Assembly (NCBI GenBank): GCA_030065205.1
Contig: JASJDN010000015.1
Coordinates: forward strand, 81,898 to 145,897
DNA length: 64,000 nt
Direction: 5' to 3'
DNA from: Crocosphaera sp.
GTDB taxonomy: Bacteria > Cyanobacteriota > Cyanobacteriia > Cyanobacteriales > Microcystaceae
Position 1 is the stretch's first letter, and every line of letters begins with the position of its first letter. Under the pieces are notes generated by a model that was given only the letters and a program-made list of their open reading frames with translations, searched no databases and was not told the origin of the DNA. The position numbers and the translations under genes are program-made. Below are positions 1-10,710 of the stretch, in pieces.

Positions 1-174
1 CTAGCCTCCGGTAGTGATGATCAAACGATTCGCATCTGGGTTGTAGAAACCTCTAAACTTGCTGAAATGGTGAAAGAACGACTACAAAAAGTACAACCAC
101 TTAATCCCGATCCTATCCTGACTCGAGAAGAATGGAAAAAGTTTGTTGGCAATGATGTTCCCTATCCTCATTAA
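1..174 (+). CDS. WD40 repeat protein, C-terminal end (partial)
   Basis: The reading frame is open from base 1 and stops with TAA at 172-174, leaving 57 residues of a gene that begins outside the window. The first residues (ASGSDDQTIRIW) are the final strand of a WD40 beta-propeller blade with its Gly-Ser-Asp-Asp/Ile-Trp signature. After it comes a charged tail of about 40 residues. WD40 proteins act as binding scaffolds, and in cyanobacteria they are often fused to kinase or NTPase domains; which one applies here cannot be seen. The gene ends 18 bp before menG on the same strand. Confidence 0.8.
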   Translation, partial: LASGSDDQTIRIWVVETSKLAEMVKERLQKVQPLNPDPILTREEWKKFVGNDVPYPH

Positions 175-192
175 AGATCAAATAACAAATAA

Positions 193-924
193 ATGAGTGA
201 TCACCCTTGGCATTCTGCTACTGATATTCAAAGAATCTTTAATCGCATTGCCCCTGTTTACGATGAATTCAACAACTGGTTAAGCTTCGGCCAGCATCGT
301 ATCTGGAAGCAAATGACGGTAAACTGGAGTGAACCGAAGCAAGGTTACATAGGATTAGATATATGCTGTGGTAGTGGTGATTTAAGCCAATTATTAGCCC
401 GTAAAGTGGGAAAAAAAGGTAAAGTTATCGGTTTAGATTTTTCTCAGGAATTATTGGCGATCGCAGATCAACGAGCAAAAAATGATTATCCGACCTTACG
501 GTTAGAATGGGTACAAGGAGATGCGTTAAACTTACCTTTTGAGGATAACACTTTTGATTGTGCCACGATGGGCTATGGACTGCGGAATGTCACAGATATC
601 CCCCGTTGTTTGCAAGAAATACATCGTGTTTTGAAACCCAAAGCTAAAATGGCTATTCTGGACTTTCATCGTCCTTCTCAGCCTTGGCAACAAACCTTCC
701 AAAAATGGTATCTTGATAAGTTAGTGGTTCCCTTAGCTCAATATTATGGGTTAAAAGACGAATACGCTTATATCATGCCCAGTTTAGAGAGATTTCCCAT
801 CGGAACAGAACAAGTGAAGTTAGCTCAAAAAGTGGGGTTTAACTCTGTTGTCCATTATCCCATTACTGGGGGAATGATGGGGGTTTTAGTCGGAACAAAA
901 ACAGTGAACGATGAACAGAATTAA
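193..924 (+). CDS. menG: Demethylphylloquinone/demethylmenaquinone methyltransferase
   Basis: This 243-residue protein is a class I SAM-dependent methyltransferase of the UbiE/MenG family. In cyanobacteria the family methylates the naphthoquinone ring in the last step of phylloquinone synthesis; phylloquinone is the A1 electron carrier of photosystem I. The SAM-binding loop GLDICCGSGDL lies at residues 54-64. It is followed by the LDFS acidic strand end and the motif II region QGDALNLPF near residue 109. The family signature YGLRNVTDI is present. The length is normal for the family. It starts at an ATG 18 bp after the WD40 gene and is followed by 70 bp before the DUF445 gene. Confidence 0.92.
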   Translation: MSDHPWHSATDIQRIFNRIAPVYDEFNNWLSFGQHRIWKQMTVNWSEPKQGYIGLDICCGSGDLSQLLARKVGKKGKVIGLDFSQELLAIADQRAKNDYPTLRLEWVQGDALNLPFEDNTFDCATMGYGLRNVTDIPRCLQEIHRVLKPKAKMAILDFHRPSQPWQQTFQKWYLDKLVVPLAQYYGLKDEYAYIMPSLERFPIGTEQVKLAQKVGFNSVVHYPITGGMMGVLVGTKTVNDEQN

Positions 925-994
925 GAAGATAGAATACAGAATACAAAACGTTCAATTGATTCTAAATTCTAAATTTTTAACTCGTTGATAATTG

Positions 995-2251
995 ATGATG
1001 ACTTTTTTAGATATTTCTTCTCTTAATTTATCTCTAATTTCTACCATTATTATTCCGCCCATAGCGGGAGCAATTATTGGTTATTTTACCAACGATATTG
1101 CTATTAATATGTTATTTCGCCCCTATAAAGCGATTTACATCGGCAAACGTCGTTTACCCTTTACTCCAGGATTAATTCCCCGTAATCAAGAACGACTGGC
1201 ACAAAAAGTTTCTGATACCATTATGGGGTCATTATTAACCCCAGAAGAATTACAAAAATTAGCCAAACGTCTATTAAAAACTGAACGAGTACAAGCAGCA
1301 ATTTTATGGTTATTAAACCTTGCTATTAAACAAGTTAAAGCCGATAAGCAACAGAAAACTGCTAAAATTTTATCAGGAATTTTAGAAGATTTATTTAGTG
1401 AATCTTTACCCCGTCTCTTAAAAGCTTTAGCGCGTCGCCAAGATTTTTTAGAGGGTCAAATTAATCAAATTTTTGATAAAATTCTCTTGGATTTTAAGCT
1501 AACAGATACTCAAGCTAGACAGTTTGCTGATTGGTTATTAGAAGGGGTTTTACCTCCTGATATTATAAGACAAACCTTAGTGGATTTTTTAACAGAAAGA
1601 AATATTCAAGTCATTGATGAAGGAGTGAGAGAAAAAACCAGTGGAACTTATTGGGTAGTAGCTAATTTATTCGGGGTACGTAATACTTTGTTACGGCTCA
1701 GAAGTTTTTGTCTAGAAGAAAAAGAAGTGGCTAACACGAGATTAAAAGAAATTTTGTTATCTTTAGAAGTTCGCAGTCGTTTAAGAGAATGGTTGAAGAG
1801 TCTTTCTTTACAAAATTTACCAGTTTCTACGGTTCGACAACTTCGTAAAACAACCCGTGAAACAGTACAAGTTTATGTTCAACAAAGCGGGACTCAATTT
1901 ATTCAAGATTTTGGGAAAACTGTTGATTGGGAGCAATTGTCTATTTTAATTATTAATCGACTGCAAAATTCACCAGCTTTAACGACTTCTTTAGAAACAA
2001 TTAGTGAAGAATTAGCGTTAATTCTAGAAAGATATTTAGAAGAAGATTTAGAAAAAATTGTGGCTCAAGCTATTCCTATTTTATCCATTGATCAAGTTAT
2101 TATTGATCGGGTCAATGCCACTTCTCCCCAAAACTTAGAAATGGCAGTTCAAGGTATTGTTAAAAGTGAATTGCAAGCCATTGTTAATTTAGGAGGAATT
2201 TTAGGGTTTTTAGTAGGAGTATTTCAAACTTTCTTATTCTTACTGAGATAA
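995..2251 (+). CDS. DUF445 family membrane protein
   Basis: This protein of about 418 residues belongs to the DUF445 (YheB-like) family. The N-terminus is a hydrophobic glycine-rich helix followed by [15 protein letters not shown] and FTPGLIPRN, both hallmarks of the family. The middle is a long amphipathic helical region, and the extreme C-terminus is again a hydrophobic helix ([18 protein letters not shown]). That gives a topology with a membrane anchor at each end. The function is unknown. Start choice is open among TTG 992, ATG 995 and ATG 998; ATG is preferred. It lies between menG and hemH on the same strand. Confidence 0.85.
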   Translation: MMTFLDISSLNLSLISTIIIPPIAGAIIGYFTNDIAINMLFRPYKAIYIGKRRLPFTPGLIPRNQERLAQKVSDTIMGSLLTPEELQKLAKRLLKTERVQAAILWLLNLAIKQVKADKQQKTAKILSGILEDLFSESLPRLLKALARRQDFLEGQINQIFDKILLDFKLTDTQARQFADWLLEGVLPPDIIRQTLVDFLTERNIQVIDEGVREKTSGTYWVVANLFGVRNTLLRLRSFCLEEKEVANTRLKEILLSLEVRSRLREWLKSLSLQNLPVSTVRQLRKTTRETVQVYVQQSGTQFIQDFGKTVDWEQLSILIINRLQNSPALTTSLETISEELALILERYLEEDLEKIVAQAIPILSIDQVIIDRVNATSPQNLEMAVQGIVKSELQAIVNLGGILGFLVGVFQTFLFLLR

Positions 2252-2541
2252 TTTTCATACATTACAAAATGTTAAACAAAGCAAAATTTTTAATTCTCTG
2301 ATTCAAAAGTTTGACGTATTCTTGTTTTGGAGGATCAGGTTTGCAGTTCCTAAAGTCAAAATGTATAGTCTAAAGTCAATATATATTCTTGAAATCATTT
2401 GTTATTAGCTATAATTATCTGGTCTTTTCCATTTCCCAGACTAAACAAACTAATATATTCCAATTGAAAACTGTTATGAGCGGTTCAAATATTGTTACAC
2501 TTAGTAAAGAATCAAAAAATGTTAACTATCTATATAAACTT

Positions 2542-3705
2542 ATGGATCGCGTTGGGGTCTTATTACTAAATTTAGGGGGTCCAGAACAATTACAAGATGT
2601 TCGCCCTTTCCTGTTTAATCTATTTTCTGATCCAGAAATTATTCGGCTACCTTTTCCTTGGCTACAAAAACCCTTAGCTTGGTTCATCTCTACTGCTAGA
2701 ACCAATACCTCCCAAGAAAATTATCGTCAAATTGGAGGGGGTTCCCCCCTCAGAAAGATTACAGAAGCTCAAGGGGAAGCCCTTGAACAGCAATTGGCCC
2801 AAGCCGGCCAAGAGGCTAATATTTATATCGGAATGCGTTATTGGTATCCCTTCACCGAAGAAGCCATTGCCCGCATCAAACGCGATCGCCTTCGCAAATT
2901 AGTGATTCTTCCGCTTTATCCTCAATTCTCCATTAGTACCAGTGGTTCTAGTTTTCGGGTTCTCGAAGAAATGTGGGAAGCCGACCCCATGTTACGACAG
3001 ATTGAATATACGTTAATCCCTTCTTGGTACGATCATCCTAAGTATTTACAAGCGATGGCCGATCTCATTGCCCAAGAATTAGATAAATGTCCTAACCCTG
3101 ATCGGATTCATATCTTTTTCAGCGCCCACGGCGTTCCCCAAAGCTACGTCGAAGAAGCTGGTGATCCCTATCAAGCAGAAATTGAAGCTTGTACCCGTTT
3201 GATCATGAAAACCCTGAATCGTTCCAATGCTCATACCCTAGCCTATCAAAGTCGAGTGGGTCCGGTGGAATGGTTAAAACCCTACACAGAGGAAGCATTA
3301 CAAGAACTGGGGGAACAAGGAGTCAAAGACTTATTAGTGGTTCCTATTAGTTTTGTCTCGGAACACATTGAAACCCTACAAGAAATTGATATCGAATACC
3401 GTGAAGTAGCTGAAGAAGCGGGGATTACCCATTTTCTAAGGGTTCCGGCCTTAAATACCCATCCCCTCTTTATTGATGCGTTAGCAGACTTAGTGACCCA
3501 TTCCCTACAAGAACCCCCTGTCACCTTTGACTGTGTGACCCATCCCAAGAAAAACATGAAAATGTATCCTCAAGAACGTTGGCAATGGGGGATGACCACT
3601 GCTGCTGAGGTTTGGAATGGACGATTAGCAATGGTGGGATTTTTAGGGTTGCTGATCGAGTTAATCACAGGTCATGGTCCGTTACACTATGTAGGTTTAT
3701 TATAA
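2542..3705 (+). CDS. hemH: Ferrochelatase with C-terminal CAB-like helix
   Basis: Ferrochelatase inserts Fe2+ into protoporphyrin IX to make protoheme. From the ATG at 2542 the protein has 387 residues, the usual cyanobacterial length, and begins [15 protein letters not shown], the conserved family start. The catalytic motif SAHGVP is at about residues 194-199 with His196. The C-terminus carries a linker and then [16 protein letters not shown], a chlorophyll-a/b-binding (LHC-like) motif in one transmembrane helix, typical of cyanobacterial and plastid ferrochelatases. The frame stays open upstream to 2389, but those 51 residues do not resemble the family and are excluded. The gene converges on the NACHT-HEAT gene, overlapping it by 6 bp. 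Confidence 0.95.
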   Translation: MDRVGVLLLNLGGPEQLQDVRPFLFNLFSDPEIIRLPFPWLQKPLAWFISTARTNTSQENYRQIGGGSPLRKITEAQGEALEQQLAQAGQEANIYIGMRYWYPFTEEAIARIKRDRLRKLVILPLYPQFSISTSGSSFRVLEEMWEADPMLRQIEYTLIPSWYDHPKYLQAMADLIAQELDKCPNPDRIHIFFSAHGVPQSYVEEAGDPYQAEIEACTRLIMKTLNRSNAHTLAYQSRVGPVEWLKPYTEEALQELGEQGVKDLLVVPISFVSEHIETLQEIDIEYREVAEEAGITHFLRVPALNTHPLFIDALADLVTHSLQEPPVTFDCVTHPKKNMKMYPQERWQWGMTTAAEVWNGRLAMVGFLGLLIELITGHGPLHYVGLL

Positions 3706-6700
3706 CTGTGGTTTCAACCAGCTTAAGAGAGTTTGGCTTAACTGGGGATCATCAGGAGAAAAAACAGGTAACCCGAATGATTCCTGTGTAGTAATGACGG
3801 CAATAATGCCGTTAAACTTAGCCAAACTCTTTAAAAGATGGGAAGATAAGCTAGAATCAGCCTCATCATAAAATAGTAAAATCAAAGGGTTTTTAGAAGA
3901 TTGTTTCTGTAATAAATGCCAATAAAGACGAAGTTTAGAGAGGGTTTCTGGTAACCCATGCTCGAATACTGAACAGTCTTGTTCTAGCATTTGATCGTAG
4001 ATATCGATAGCAGGATTATCCGGATCGATAAAGCGACGACTCTCAATCCAAATGATTTTAGGAAACTCTAACTCAGCATTATCTTTTAGTTCTTGTTGTA
4101 ACTTCTCAAAAGGGGTGAGGGTTGTTGTTGTCTCAGGTTTAGGGTTGGGAGAAGAAAAAGAAACTTTCTTCGGTAAACTGCGTTGATGCCAAGCTTCCCT
4201 AAAGGTTTGATAAGATAAATGTTGGGCGCAGTGCCAGATCACGTGATAACAGGGGGACTGTTCTGGTGATGATTCCTCAAGACAATGATCCCGTAATTGA
4301 CTCACAACTTGGGGCATTTGTTTTTCTGGCAAAATATTAATTAATCCGTCCGCAATTTGTTTCCCTAAGTCTTTATCTTTAATGGTTGGTAAAACTTTGA
4401 GAAAAGCCGCGATCGCCCCTTTATGGCCGATAGCAATTTTACTTAAACTTTTAGCTGCACAACGAAGACTTTCTAGGTGTGAACTGGTTTCTAAGAGTCG
4501 GATCAAGGTAGCGATCGCTGCGGGATTTCCTTGACCAATTTCTCCTAAACTTTCGGCAGCTAAACTACGAATATCGGGATCATCAGTGGATTGAATCAGA
4601 TTAACTAAAACCATTAATGCTTCTAAATTTCCTGGATCAATCTTACCTAAACTAACCGCAACTTGACGTAAAACAAACTCATCTCTTGATATTTGTAAAC
4701 TTTTAGTTAAAGCATTAATAGATTTAGGATTTCCTGGGTCAATTTTGCCTAAATTTTCTGCAATTTCTCGATAGGTTTCTTCATCTTCTACTTGTTCCAT
4801 TAATTGCATGGAAACTTTCACAATTTTTGGATTACTCGGATCAATTTTCCTTAAACTATCTAAGGCTTCTTTCCGAATTAATAAGGGTTCATCTGGCTCA
4901 ATCAATTTCTCTAAAATTGTGATCGCTTTTTCATTGCCTAAGCCAATTTTACCTAAACTACTAATAGTAATCCAACGAAGATACATATCTTGATTTTCTT
5001 CCAGCAAAGAGACTAAAGCCGCGATCGCTTGAAGATTGCCTGGACACACTTCTCCTAAACTATAAACCACTTCTTGACGAAGACTTTGGGTGGTTGCTGT
5101 TTCCATTAATTTAATTAAACCAGCGATCGCAGTAGGATTCCCTGGATCAATTGTTTCTAAGCTTTCTGCTGCTTGTCGTCTTGTGGTTTCGTCCTTTGTT
5201 GTCCGAATTAATTGCACTAAAACGGCAATAGCTGTTGCATTTCCCTGACCCACATTTTCTAAACATTGAAAGGTTCGTCGTCTTACATTAGGAGTCGGTT
5301 GATTATGTAATAAACGAACTAAAGCTTTAACCCCTTGTCCTTGTCCTTGAGCAATTTTTTCTAAGGCAACAAAGGCTTTTTGATAGTCTTGTTCATTGGT
5401 AGCTGTTTCTAACCCTTCTACAATTAAACTAATCGCTGTAGGATTCCCTGGGTCAATGGTTCCTAAAGTTTCGGCTAGTTGCCAGCGAAGGGTGGGATTT
5501 TCAGCGTTGTCCAGACCTTGAGTTAACGCAGCAATAACTTCTCTGTTTCCTTTAGCCAATCGTTCTACAAAGTCTAATCCTTGTGGTTGCTGTGATTGTT
5601 CTAAGCTATTGTTAATCAGCTTAATTAAATGGGTCATCACCAAAGGTCGATAAACATAATTAATTGTTTCTTTAGCTGCTAATCGACGTAAGTCTGAAGA
5701 CTCTTGGTCTGCCAATGCCCAAATAAACAATTGGTCTATAATCCCTTCTCTTATAGAACAATCCTGAAATTCCGACAATGCCATAGCTGCAGTTAAGTAA
5801 GCTCTAAACCCATAAAAATTTTCTTGATCACATTCATCTTCAAAATTAACTAAGGCTTGGATGAGTGCTTCTTTGTCTTCTGAAGCAATTTCTTCTCTTC
5901 CTACCCAAAACAACAAAATTTGCTGCCATTGGTCACTAAACATCCTTAAAGTGTTTGTTCCTGTAGCGAAAAAGTATTGCCAATTGTCAATGGCTAAAGC
6001 CGCAAAATAATCTTCAAAGGTTTGATCCTGAAATCGATATTGATGCTGTTTCTCTTGTTGAGTTACTATGCCTACCGGTCTTAACCAATGGAGTTGTAGA
6101 CTTGGGGAAAGTAAAGATTGATTATTGGCAATCATCCCTTGAGAAATGGGGACAGAAGATTCTGCTGTTTGTCGATGATGGAAAGCTAATGTGGTCAAAA
6201 ATTGATTTAATCGTGGTTGTTCTGTCGGGGGAATATGGCTGTTTTCTAGTTGCCATTGATAAAATTCATTGACTAAATGGTGATATAAGGTTGCTGCAGT
6301 TTGGGGGACAGTTTGAGTATTTTTCTGCCAAAAACGACAGAATAGGGATAATCGCAAAGGATTCTTTAGCCATTTTTGAAGATGTTGATTCTGGGGTTGG
6401 GTTAATAGACTTGATAATTGTTCTCCTAAACTACTTTTATTTTCTAGCTTTTCTTTTTGAGATGAATAGGGATGCAACCATTGTTGAACAAATTGTTGGA
6501 TTTGAGTTTGGCCTGAGAGGGATTTTGTTTGATAGATATCAAATTGAGCTAACGCTTGCGGTTGCGTTTTCCAGGTCACAGTTTGGCAGCTTAAAATGAG
6601 ATGGGAATGGCCTAAGTCTATTTGTTGTTGTGTGAATAAGGGCAGAGGAGAGATACTCCCATTACTGATAGATTTAGAGAATAAGTAATCAATGCCATCC

Positions 6701-7296
6701 CCTAATAGCCAAATTTTCCCACTCTTTAATAATGCTTCAAACGATGCTTGCCAAAATTCTTGAGACAGTGTCTGCTTTGTCTCATAGTGTTTAGAACATT
6801 TAGTTAACCATTGATGGGTTAAGTAATTTTTTAGCGTCAGAGTTGTCAGTTGTTCAGGGGATATCCAAATAGGGATATACTCTGTTTTGTCTAGCATCCA
6901 ATGAGCTAATGTTTGTAAGCAAAGACTTTTTCCTGTTCCTGATTCCCCAATAATGGCAATGTTACGTCTGTATTGCTGTTCTGGGTCTATATCACAGATT
7001 TGTTTAAATAATGAGTCTGCTTGATAGTTATTAAGATTAAATCCCTGAGATTTAAAGAATTTAACTGAGGATGACTTAATTTGAACGTATTTTGAAGAGG
7101 GGTTGCTAGGATTAGCACTTTGAATATAGTCCAAACGAATCAATAAGTCTTTCCCATCTTTTCCTTGGTCATCAGGTTGGGTACTCATGGGATTAATGGG
7201 CAAAGAATATTTCAGCATAATGCGACCGACTTTATTCCAGTCAATGCTGAAAGGGGAGGATTTTTTTTCAGTAGCGGGTAAGTTAGTTTGGGACAT
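3700..7296 (-). CDS. NACHT-type NTPase with HEAT repeats
   Basis: This 1198-residue protein has at least four parts. Residues 1-100 are an uncharacterised N-terminus. A STAND/NACHT-type NTPase follows, with Walker A GESGTGKS at 117-124 and a Walker B-like [13 protein letters not shown] near 194-206. Residues about 560-1000 hold a long array of HEAT (PBS-lyase-like) repeats with the recurring phrase IDPGNPxAI and unit lengths of roughly 30-40 residues. The last 130 residues look like an alpha/beta domain ([24 protein letters not shown]) that I do not recognise. Such STAND proteins use the repeats as a sensor and the NTPase as an oligomerisation switch; many act in signalling or phage defence. 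The role here is not established. It is monocistronic as far as visible. Confidence 0.8.
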   Translation of the reverse strand: MSQTNLPATEKKSSPFSIDWNKVGRIMLKYSLPINPMSTQPDDQGKDGKDLLIRLDYIQSANPSNPSSKYVQIKSSSVKFFKSQGFNLNNYQADSLFKQICDIDPEQQYRRNIAIIGESGTGKSLCLQTLAHWMLDKTEYIPIWISPEQLTTLTLKNYLTHQWLTKCSKHYETKQTLSQEFWQASFEALLKSGKIWLLGDGIDYLFSKSISNGSISPLPLFTQQQIDLGHSHLILSCQTVTWKTQPQALAQFDIYQTKSLSGQTQIQQFVQQWLHPYSSQKEKLENKSSLGEQLSSLLTQPQNQHLQKWLKNPLRLSLFCRFWQKNTQTVPQTAATLYHHLVNEFYQWQLENSHIPPTEQPRLNQFLTTLAFHHRQTAESSVPISQGMIANNQSLLSPSLQLHWLRPVGIVTQQEKQHQYRFQDQTFEDYFAALAIDNWQYFFATGTNTLRMFSDQWQQILLFWVGREEIASEDKEALIQALVNFEDECDQENFYGFRAYLTAAMALSEFQDCSIREGIIDQLFIWALADQESSDLRRLAAKETINYVYRPLVMTHLIKLINNSLEQSQQPQGLDFVERLAKGNREVIAALTQGLDNAENPTLRWQLAETLGTIDPGNPTAISLIVEGLETATNEQDYQKAFVALEKIAQGQGQGVKALVRLLHNQPTPNVRRRTFQCLENVGQGNATAIAVLVQLIRTTKDETTRRQAAESLETIDPGNPTAIAGLIKLMETATTQSLRQEVVYSLGEVCPGNLQAIAALVSLLEENQDMYLRWITISSLGKIGLGNEKAITILEKLIEPDEPLLIRKEALDSLRKIDPSNPKIVKVSMQLMEQVEDEETYREIAENLGKIDPGNPKSINALTKSLQISRDEFVLRQVAVSLGKIDPGNLEALMVLVNLIQSTDDPDIRSLAAESLGEIGQGNPAAIATLIRLLETSSHLESLRCAAKSLSKIAIGHKGAIAAFLKVLPTIKDKDLGKQIADGLINILPEKQMPQVVSQLRDHCLEESSPEQSPCYHVIWHCAQHLSYQTFREAWHQRSLPKKVSFSSPNPKPETTTTLTPFEKLQQELKDNAELEFPKIIWIESRRFIDPDNPAIDIYDQMLEQDCSVFEHGLPETLSKLRLYWHLLQKQSSKNPLILLFYDEADSSLSSHLLKSLAKFNGIIAVITTQESFGLPVFSPDDPQLSQTLLSWLKPQL

Positions 7297-7458
7297 TATT
7301 GTCGCCTATTTTTACTACAATTTTACTGTCTTCTGCGAGTTTTCGATATAGTCAAAATAATCTTTTGTCCTGTTTCTACTCAACGCTTAAATATATTTTC
7401 TTTTATTAAGAACTGTTAACAGGATTAAAATACTGTTTTTCTGTTGTCTTACTGCTTT

Positions 7459-8715
7459 TTAAGCAGCCACTGCTTGAGGCAAGTATTGCAAAATGGTTTC
7501 TACGATTTCTTGTCTATTGATGGGTGTACGGACTAAGCCAGAACATCCCACAATTTTATTTTGCCAACGTTCAAATAGTCCTTCTTTTTCCACTAAGGCT
7601 AAAACTGGTGAGCTTTCCAAGGTTTTATGATTACGGAGTTGACGACAAATCTGCAAACTATTTATCCCTGGCATTTCTAAATCGATAAAAATCAAATCAG
7701 GTTTATGAAAAATACATAAGGGAATCACTTTACTACTATCATTAATTCCCAAAAATTGATAACCTTCCTGTGTCACAATATCATTCATTAACTGACATAT
7801 TCGAGGGTTACCATTGACACAAGCAATCAATTTTTTCGGAGTAGGAGTTAGAGATTTTTTTTGAGGTACAGCTAAGGGTTGAGGTAAATCTGAAATCTCA
7901 GCTAAATCTATCAATCCCAATTGAATATATAATGCTAAGGATGAGGTTAACCGTAATAAATCTTGGTTCATATGAACGGATAAATCTCGTAAACTACGGT
8001 TTCCATCCACATACTGGGTTAACACTTCATAGGTTTGGGGTGACGTTCGTTTCTTTAATTGTTCTAAACTTTTAATCACCGGTGCTTCATTGGGAGAATG
8101 ATTACCTAAAGTAGAACGATGCCAATTTTGCCAAGATTTCCAGGTAGCCACAATACTTTGTTGGGCATCAAACAACAGAGGAGGGGAGGAAAACCGATCA
8201 TCACTATAAAAATAGCAAGTCACTTGCCGACTTTGCATCAGATCAAACAAAACTTCGATAACCATACTCGCAATAATTTCTAATAATTGGTTACGGTTAA
8301 TTTTCTGTTGTTTAAACCAACGACACAATACATCATAATCCCAACTAATGGGGTGATTTTGACGAAGAGAGGCAGCAATATCTTTTTGAATACTAATAGA
8401 TTGAAACCCGACGGCTTTAATTTTTGGGCAATTTTGTAAAACGGTTCTTCTCCATCGTCTTACATAATGGGTTCCCCCGGTTACGTAAATAATTCTGCCT
8501 AAATACCAATAAATATTAATGTCTTGTCCTTGGGAAGTTCTGCAAGTAATCTTACCACTAAATTGATTATTTTTTAGTTCTTGAAATAAGGTTGCCTGTT
8601 GGGTAGTGGCAAAATTGTGGAAGCAAACAGGGGGTGGATCAGAAATTCCCTGTGTCATGGACAAGGTGGTTAAAGGAGATGGGGTTTTGATTGTTTCCTG
8701 ATTAACATAAGCCAT
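7459..8715 (-). CDS. PatA-like response regulator with degenerate receiver
   Basis: This 418-residue protein matches the cyanobacterial PatA/PixG-type architecture: an N-terminal DUF4388 domain (FSGKITCRTSQGQDINIYWYLGRIIYV), a middle helical region, and a C-terminal CheY-like receiver of about 115 residues. PatA-type regulators act in phototaxis and heterocyst patterning. The receiver keeps the phospho-acceptor strand FIDLEMPG. However, the usual acidic pair after the first strand is replaced by ACVNGNP, and the conserved Lys of the KP motif by Thr (VRTPIN). Phosphotransfer may therefore be altered or absent. A GTG lies two codons upstream at 8721. No partner kinase is adjacent. Confidence 0.8.
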   Translation of the reverse strand: MAYVNQETIKTPSPLTTLSMTQGISDPPPVCFHNFATTQQATLFQELKNNQFSGKITCRTSQGQDINIYWYLGRIIYVTGGTHYVRRWRRTVLQNCPKIKAVGFQSISIQKDIAASLRQNHPISWDYDVLCRWFKQQKINRNQLLEIIASMVIEVLFDLMQSRQVTCYFYSDDRFSSPPLLFDAQQSIVATWKSWQNWHRSTLGNHSPNEAPVIKSLEQLKKRTSPQTYEVLTQYVDGNRSLRDLSVHMNQDLLRLTSSLALYIQLGLIDLAEISDLPQPLAVPQKKSLTPTPKKLIACVNGNPRICQLMNDIVTQEGYQFLGINDSSKVIPLCIFHKPDLIFIDLEMPGINSLQICRQLRNHKTLESSPVLALVEKEGLFERWQNKIVGCSGLVRTPINRQEIVETILQYLPQAVAA

Positions 8716-8847
8716 TGACACAAGCCCTTTAATTGATTTATCTGACTGACTTAATGCTATTTTGTCACAATTTTTTTCCTGGTTGCGTGATTGTGATCAC
8801 ATCTTCATCACGGATAATAGAAAATGGGTCAATAATCACGAAATTAA

Positions 8848-8873
8848 CACCCTACTGATTAACGCATAGGGTG
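8848..8873. terminator. Hairpin downstream of sigF
   Basis: A 7-bp perfect inverted repeat (CACCCTA/TAGGGTG, arms 8848-8854 and 8867-8873) lies just past the sigF stop codon. No strong T-run follows on the minus strand, so its role as an intrinsic terminator is uncertain. Confidence 0.35.
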
Positions 8874-8899
8874 CCAGTTTTATCCTTTTTTGTTATTCA

Positions 8900-9676
8900 T
8901 TAACATAACTCTTTACTCATATTGCTTTTCAGCACTTCTAATCCTTTTTTAACCCGACGAGAAACGGTTACAACACTGATTCCTAATTGTTCGGCTGTTT
9001 CTCTTTGGGTTAAGTCTTTGAGGAAAACAAATTCAAGAATATTTCTAGTTTTTTCTTCTAATTGTTCTAAGGCTTGTTGGAGACGAATTTGATCTTCTTG
9101 TGCTAGTTGAAAACTACGATAATTTGCATCAGGAACCAAATCTCCTAAACTGGTTTGTCCTTCTCCGTTGTTACTGACTTTAACATCTAAACTAACGGGT
9201 TCTCTATTTTGAAACGCAAGTTTGATGTCTTGCCATTCTTTTAAGGAAATTTCTAAGACTTGAGCAATTTCTGAATCCGTTGGTTGACGGTTAAATTTTT
9301 CTCTAAATTCTTGGCGCACATTCATGGATTGTCTTCCCAATTCTAGCCAACGTCTGGGAATACGAACGGTATATTTTTTGTCCCGCAAATAATGTTGAAT
9401 TTCTCCTCGAATATAAGGAATGGCAAAAGAACTGAAGGCGTGGCCTTTTTCGATACTAAATCGTTCAATAGCACGAATTAACCCTAAACTGCCGACTTGA
9501 ACTAAATCTTCATAGCTTTCGGGACATTGATGAACCCAGTGATGTGCTTCTTTGCGGACTAAACCAAAATTTAATTCTAAAATTTTATTTCTGAGTTTAG
9601 TTTTTTGTGTTTTTTGATACTCTTGAAACAACTTAAGGGTTTCGAGTTTGACATTTTCTTTGGCAGGGGTATACAT
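8900..9676 (-). CDS. sigF: Group 3 RNA polymerase sigma factor, SigF type
   Basis: From ATG 9676 the protein has 258 residues. It contains sigma region 2 (FGLVRKEAHHWV, YEDLVQVGSLGLIRAIERF), region 3 (YTVRIPRRWLELGR) and region 4 with a helix-turn-helix (LTQRETAEQLGISVVTVSRRVKKGL). This is the layout of SigB/F/G-type alternative sigma factors, which in Synechocystis direct motility and pilus genes. The frame is open to a TTG at 9709, but ATG gives the usual family length. No anti-sigma gene is adjacent. However, the partner-switching operon at 49.4-53.2 kb is of the kind that controls this sigma class; a link is inference only. Confidence 0.88.
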   Translation of the reverse strand: MYTPAKENVKLETLKLFQEYQKTQKTKLRNKILELNFGLVRKEAHHWVHQCPESYEDLVQVGSLGLIRAIERFSIEKGHAFSSFAIPYIRGEIQHYLRDKKYTVRIPRRWLELGRQSMNVRQEFREKFNRQPTDSEIAQVLEISLKEWQDIKLAFQNREPVSLDVKVSNNGEGQTSLGDLVPDANYRSFQLAQEDQIRLQQALEQLEEKTRNILEFVFLKDLTQRETAEQLGISVVTVSRRVKKGLEVLKSNMSKELC

Positions 9677-9943
9677 AGCAAATATGCACCGTTTTACTGT
9701 TGTTGGCAACCAATTGACTATCCTTAGCCTAAAATGAAGAGTGGGTTACTCACAACGGGATTTATACTATGATTTAAAAGCCTATATAACTGAATCATAC
9801 TGAATTATACGGAGGAAAATAGGGAAATACTTAAAGAGATATTAAGTGAGCAATTATTTTGTAAAGTTGTTAAAGTTTCTTCTTAACTCAATCTCGCTTC
9901 TGCTCTAGCTTTTCAGATTATTAAGTTCTTTTATTATAAGAGC

Positions 9944-10696
9944 TTAACTTAGGGATAATAAATGGTACTGAACTCCTGTGTCAAAGATTCTCACTCCCCC
10001 TCCTTCGGCAACGGTTTGTCTTAAGGCGGTAGCATGACTCACGGTAACGCCAGCCAAGTAATTGATGCCAAAGTCCGCAAACTCGGCTAACCAGGGAAGG
10101 GTCGGACCCATCAATACCACTGTAGCATCTCTGGACAATTCTACCAGACGAGGAAAGGTTTTGTTAGGGATGGAGGTAGCGGTTAAAAATACCCAGTCTG
10201 ACTCAGGCAGTAAGTATTCTGAGGCGGTTGCGGGAAAGTCTCTAGGGGTGGGGTTGAGTTCGATGACGTTGATATTCATCTCTTGTTCGTACTGTTTTAG
10301 CCCTGGATAGCGGCCAATGACGGAGACTTGTTTGCCTTGAAGTTGGGGGAGAAAATACTCAAATACCGATAAGTTAGCTGATGTGGCTACAGGAAGGGCT
10401 TCTGCTTGTTCTAGGAGAGGTGAGTTAGGATTAATAACAGCGTTGATTGCGGCCATGGCTACAGTGGCTTGATAGGGGTTCCATGAACGCAACCATGAGG
10501 ATAATGTTTGCACGGGTTGATTGACTAGGGTTCCTGACCAAGATAGGGTACGGGTAGGAATCGCTGGACTCATACATAAGCCTATTCCTTCTGCTTTACA
10601 GAGTGTCCAGGTTAAACCGATAATAATTTCTTCAACCGGAGTATTGATTTGACCGTAATCTATCAATAAGTCGTAAATTTCTTTGGGGTTAATCAT
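9944..10696 (-). CDS. DUF364/DUF4213-type putative heavy-metal chelation protein
   Basis: This 250-residue protein resembles the DUF364 family, in which an N-terminal enolase-like part is joined to a Rossmann-like C-terminal half. Visible family features are VEEIIIGLTWTLCKAEGIGLCMSP near the start, SVIGRYPGL in the middle, and the strand-turn series DWVFLTATSIPNKTF and VVLMGPTLPW. The exact role is unknown; family members have been linked to metal binding. ATG 10696 is chosen. A TTG at 10714 would overlap the ubiA stop by 4 bp. It follows ubiA closely on the same strand, so co-transcription is likely. Confidence 0.8.
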   Translation of the reverse strand: MINPKEIYDLLIDYGQINTPVEEIIIGLTWTLCKAEGIGLCMSPAIPTRTLSWSGTLVNQPVQTLSSWLRSWNPYQATVAMAAINAVINPNSPLLEQAEALPVATSANLSVFEYFLPQLQGKQVSVIGRYPGLKQYEQEMNINVIELNPTPRDFPATASEYLLPESDWVFLTATSIPNKTFPRLVELSRDATVVLMGPTLPWLAEFADFGINYLAGVTVSHATALRQTVAEGGGVRIFDTGVQYHLLSLS

Positions 10697-10710
10697 GTTT
10701 ATGATTGTGT

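Noticed and set aside
2389..2541. N-terminal extension of ferrochelatase
   Set aside because: The extra 51 residues are unlike the family, and the ATG at 2542 gives the typical start and length.
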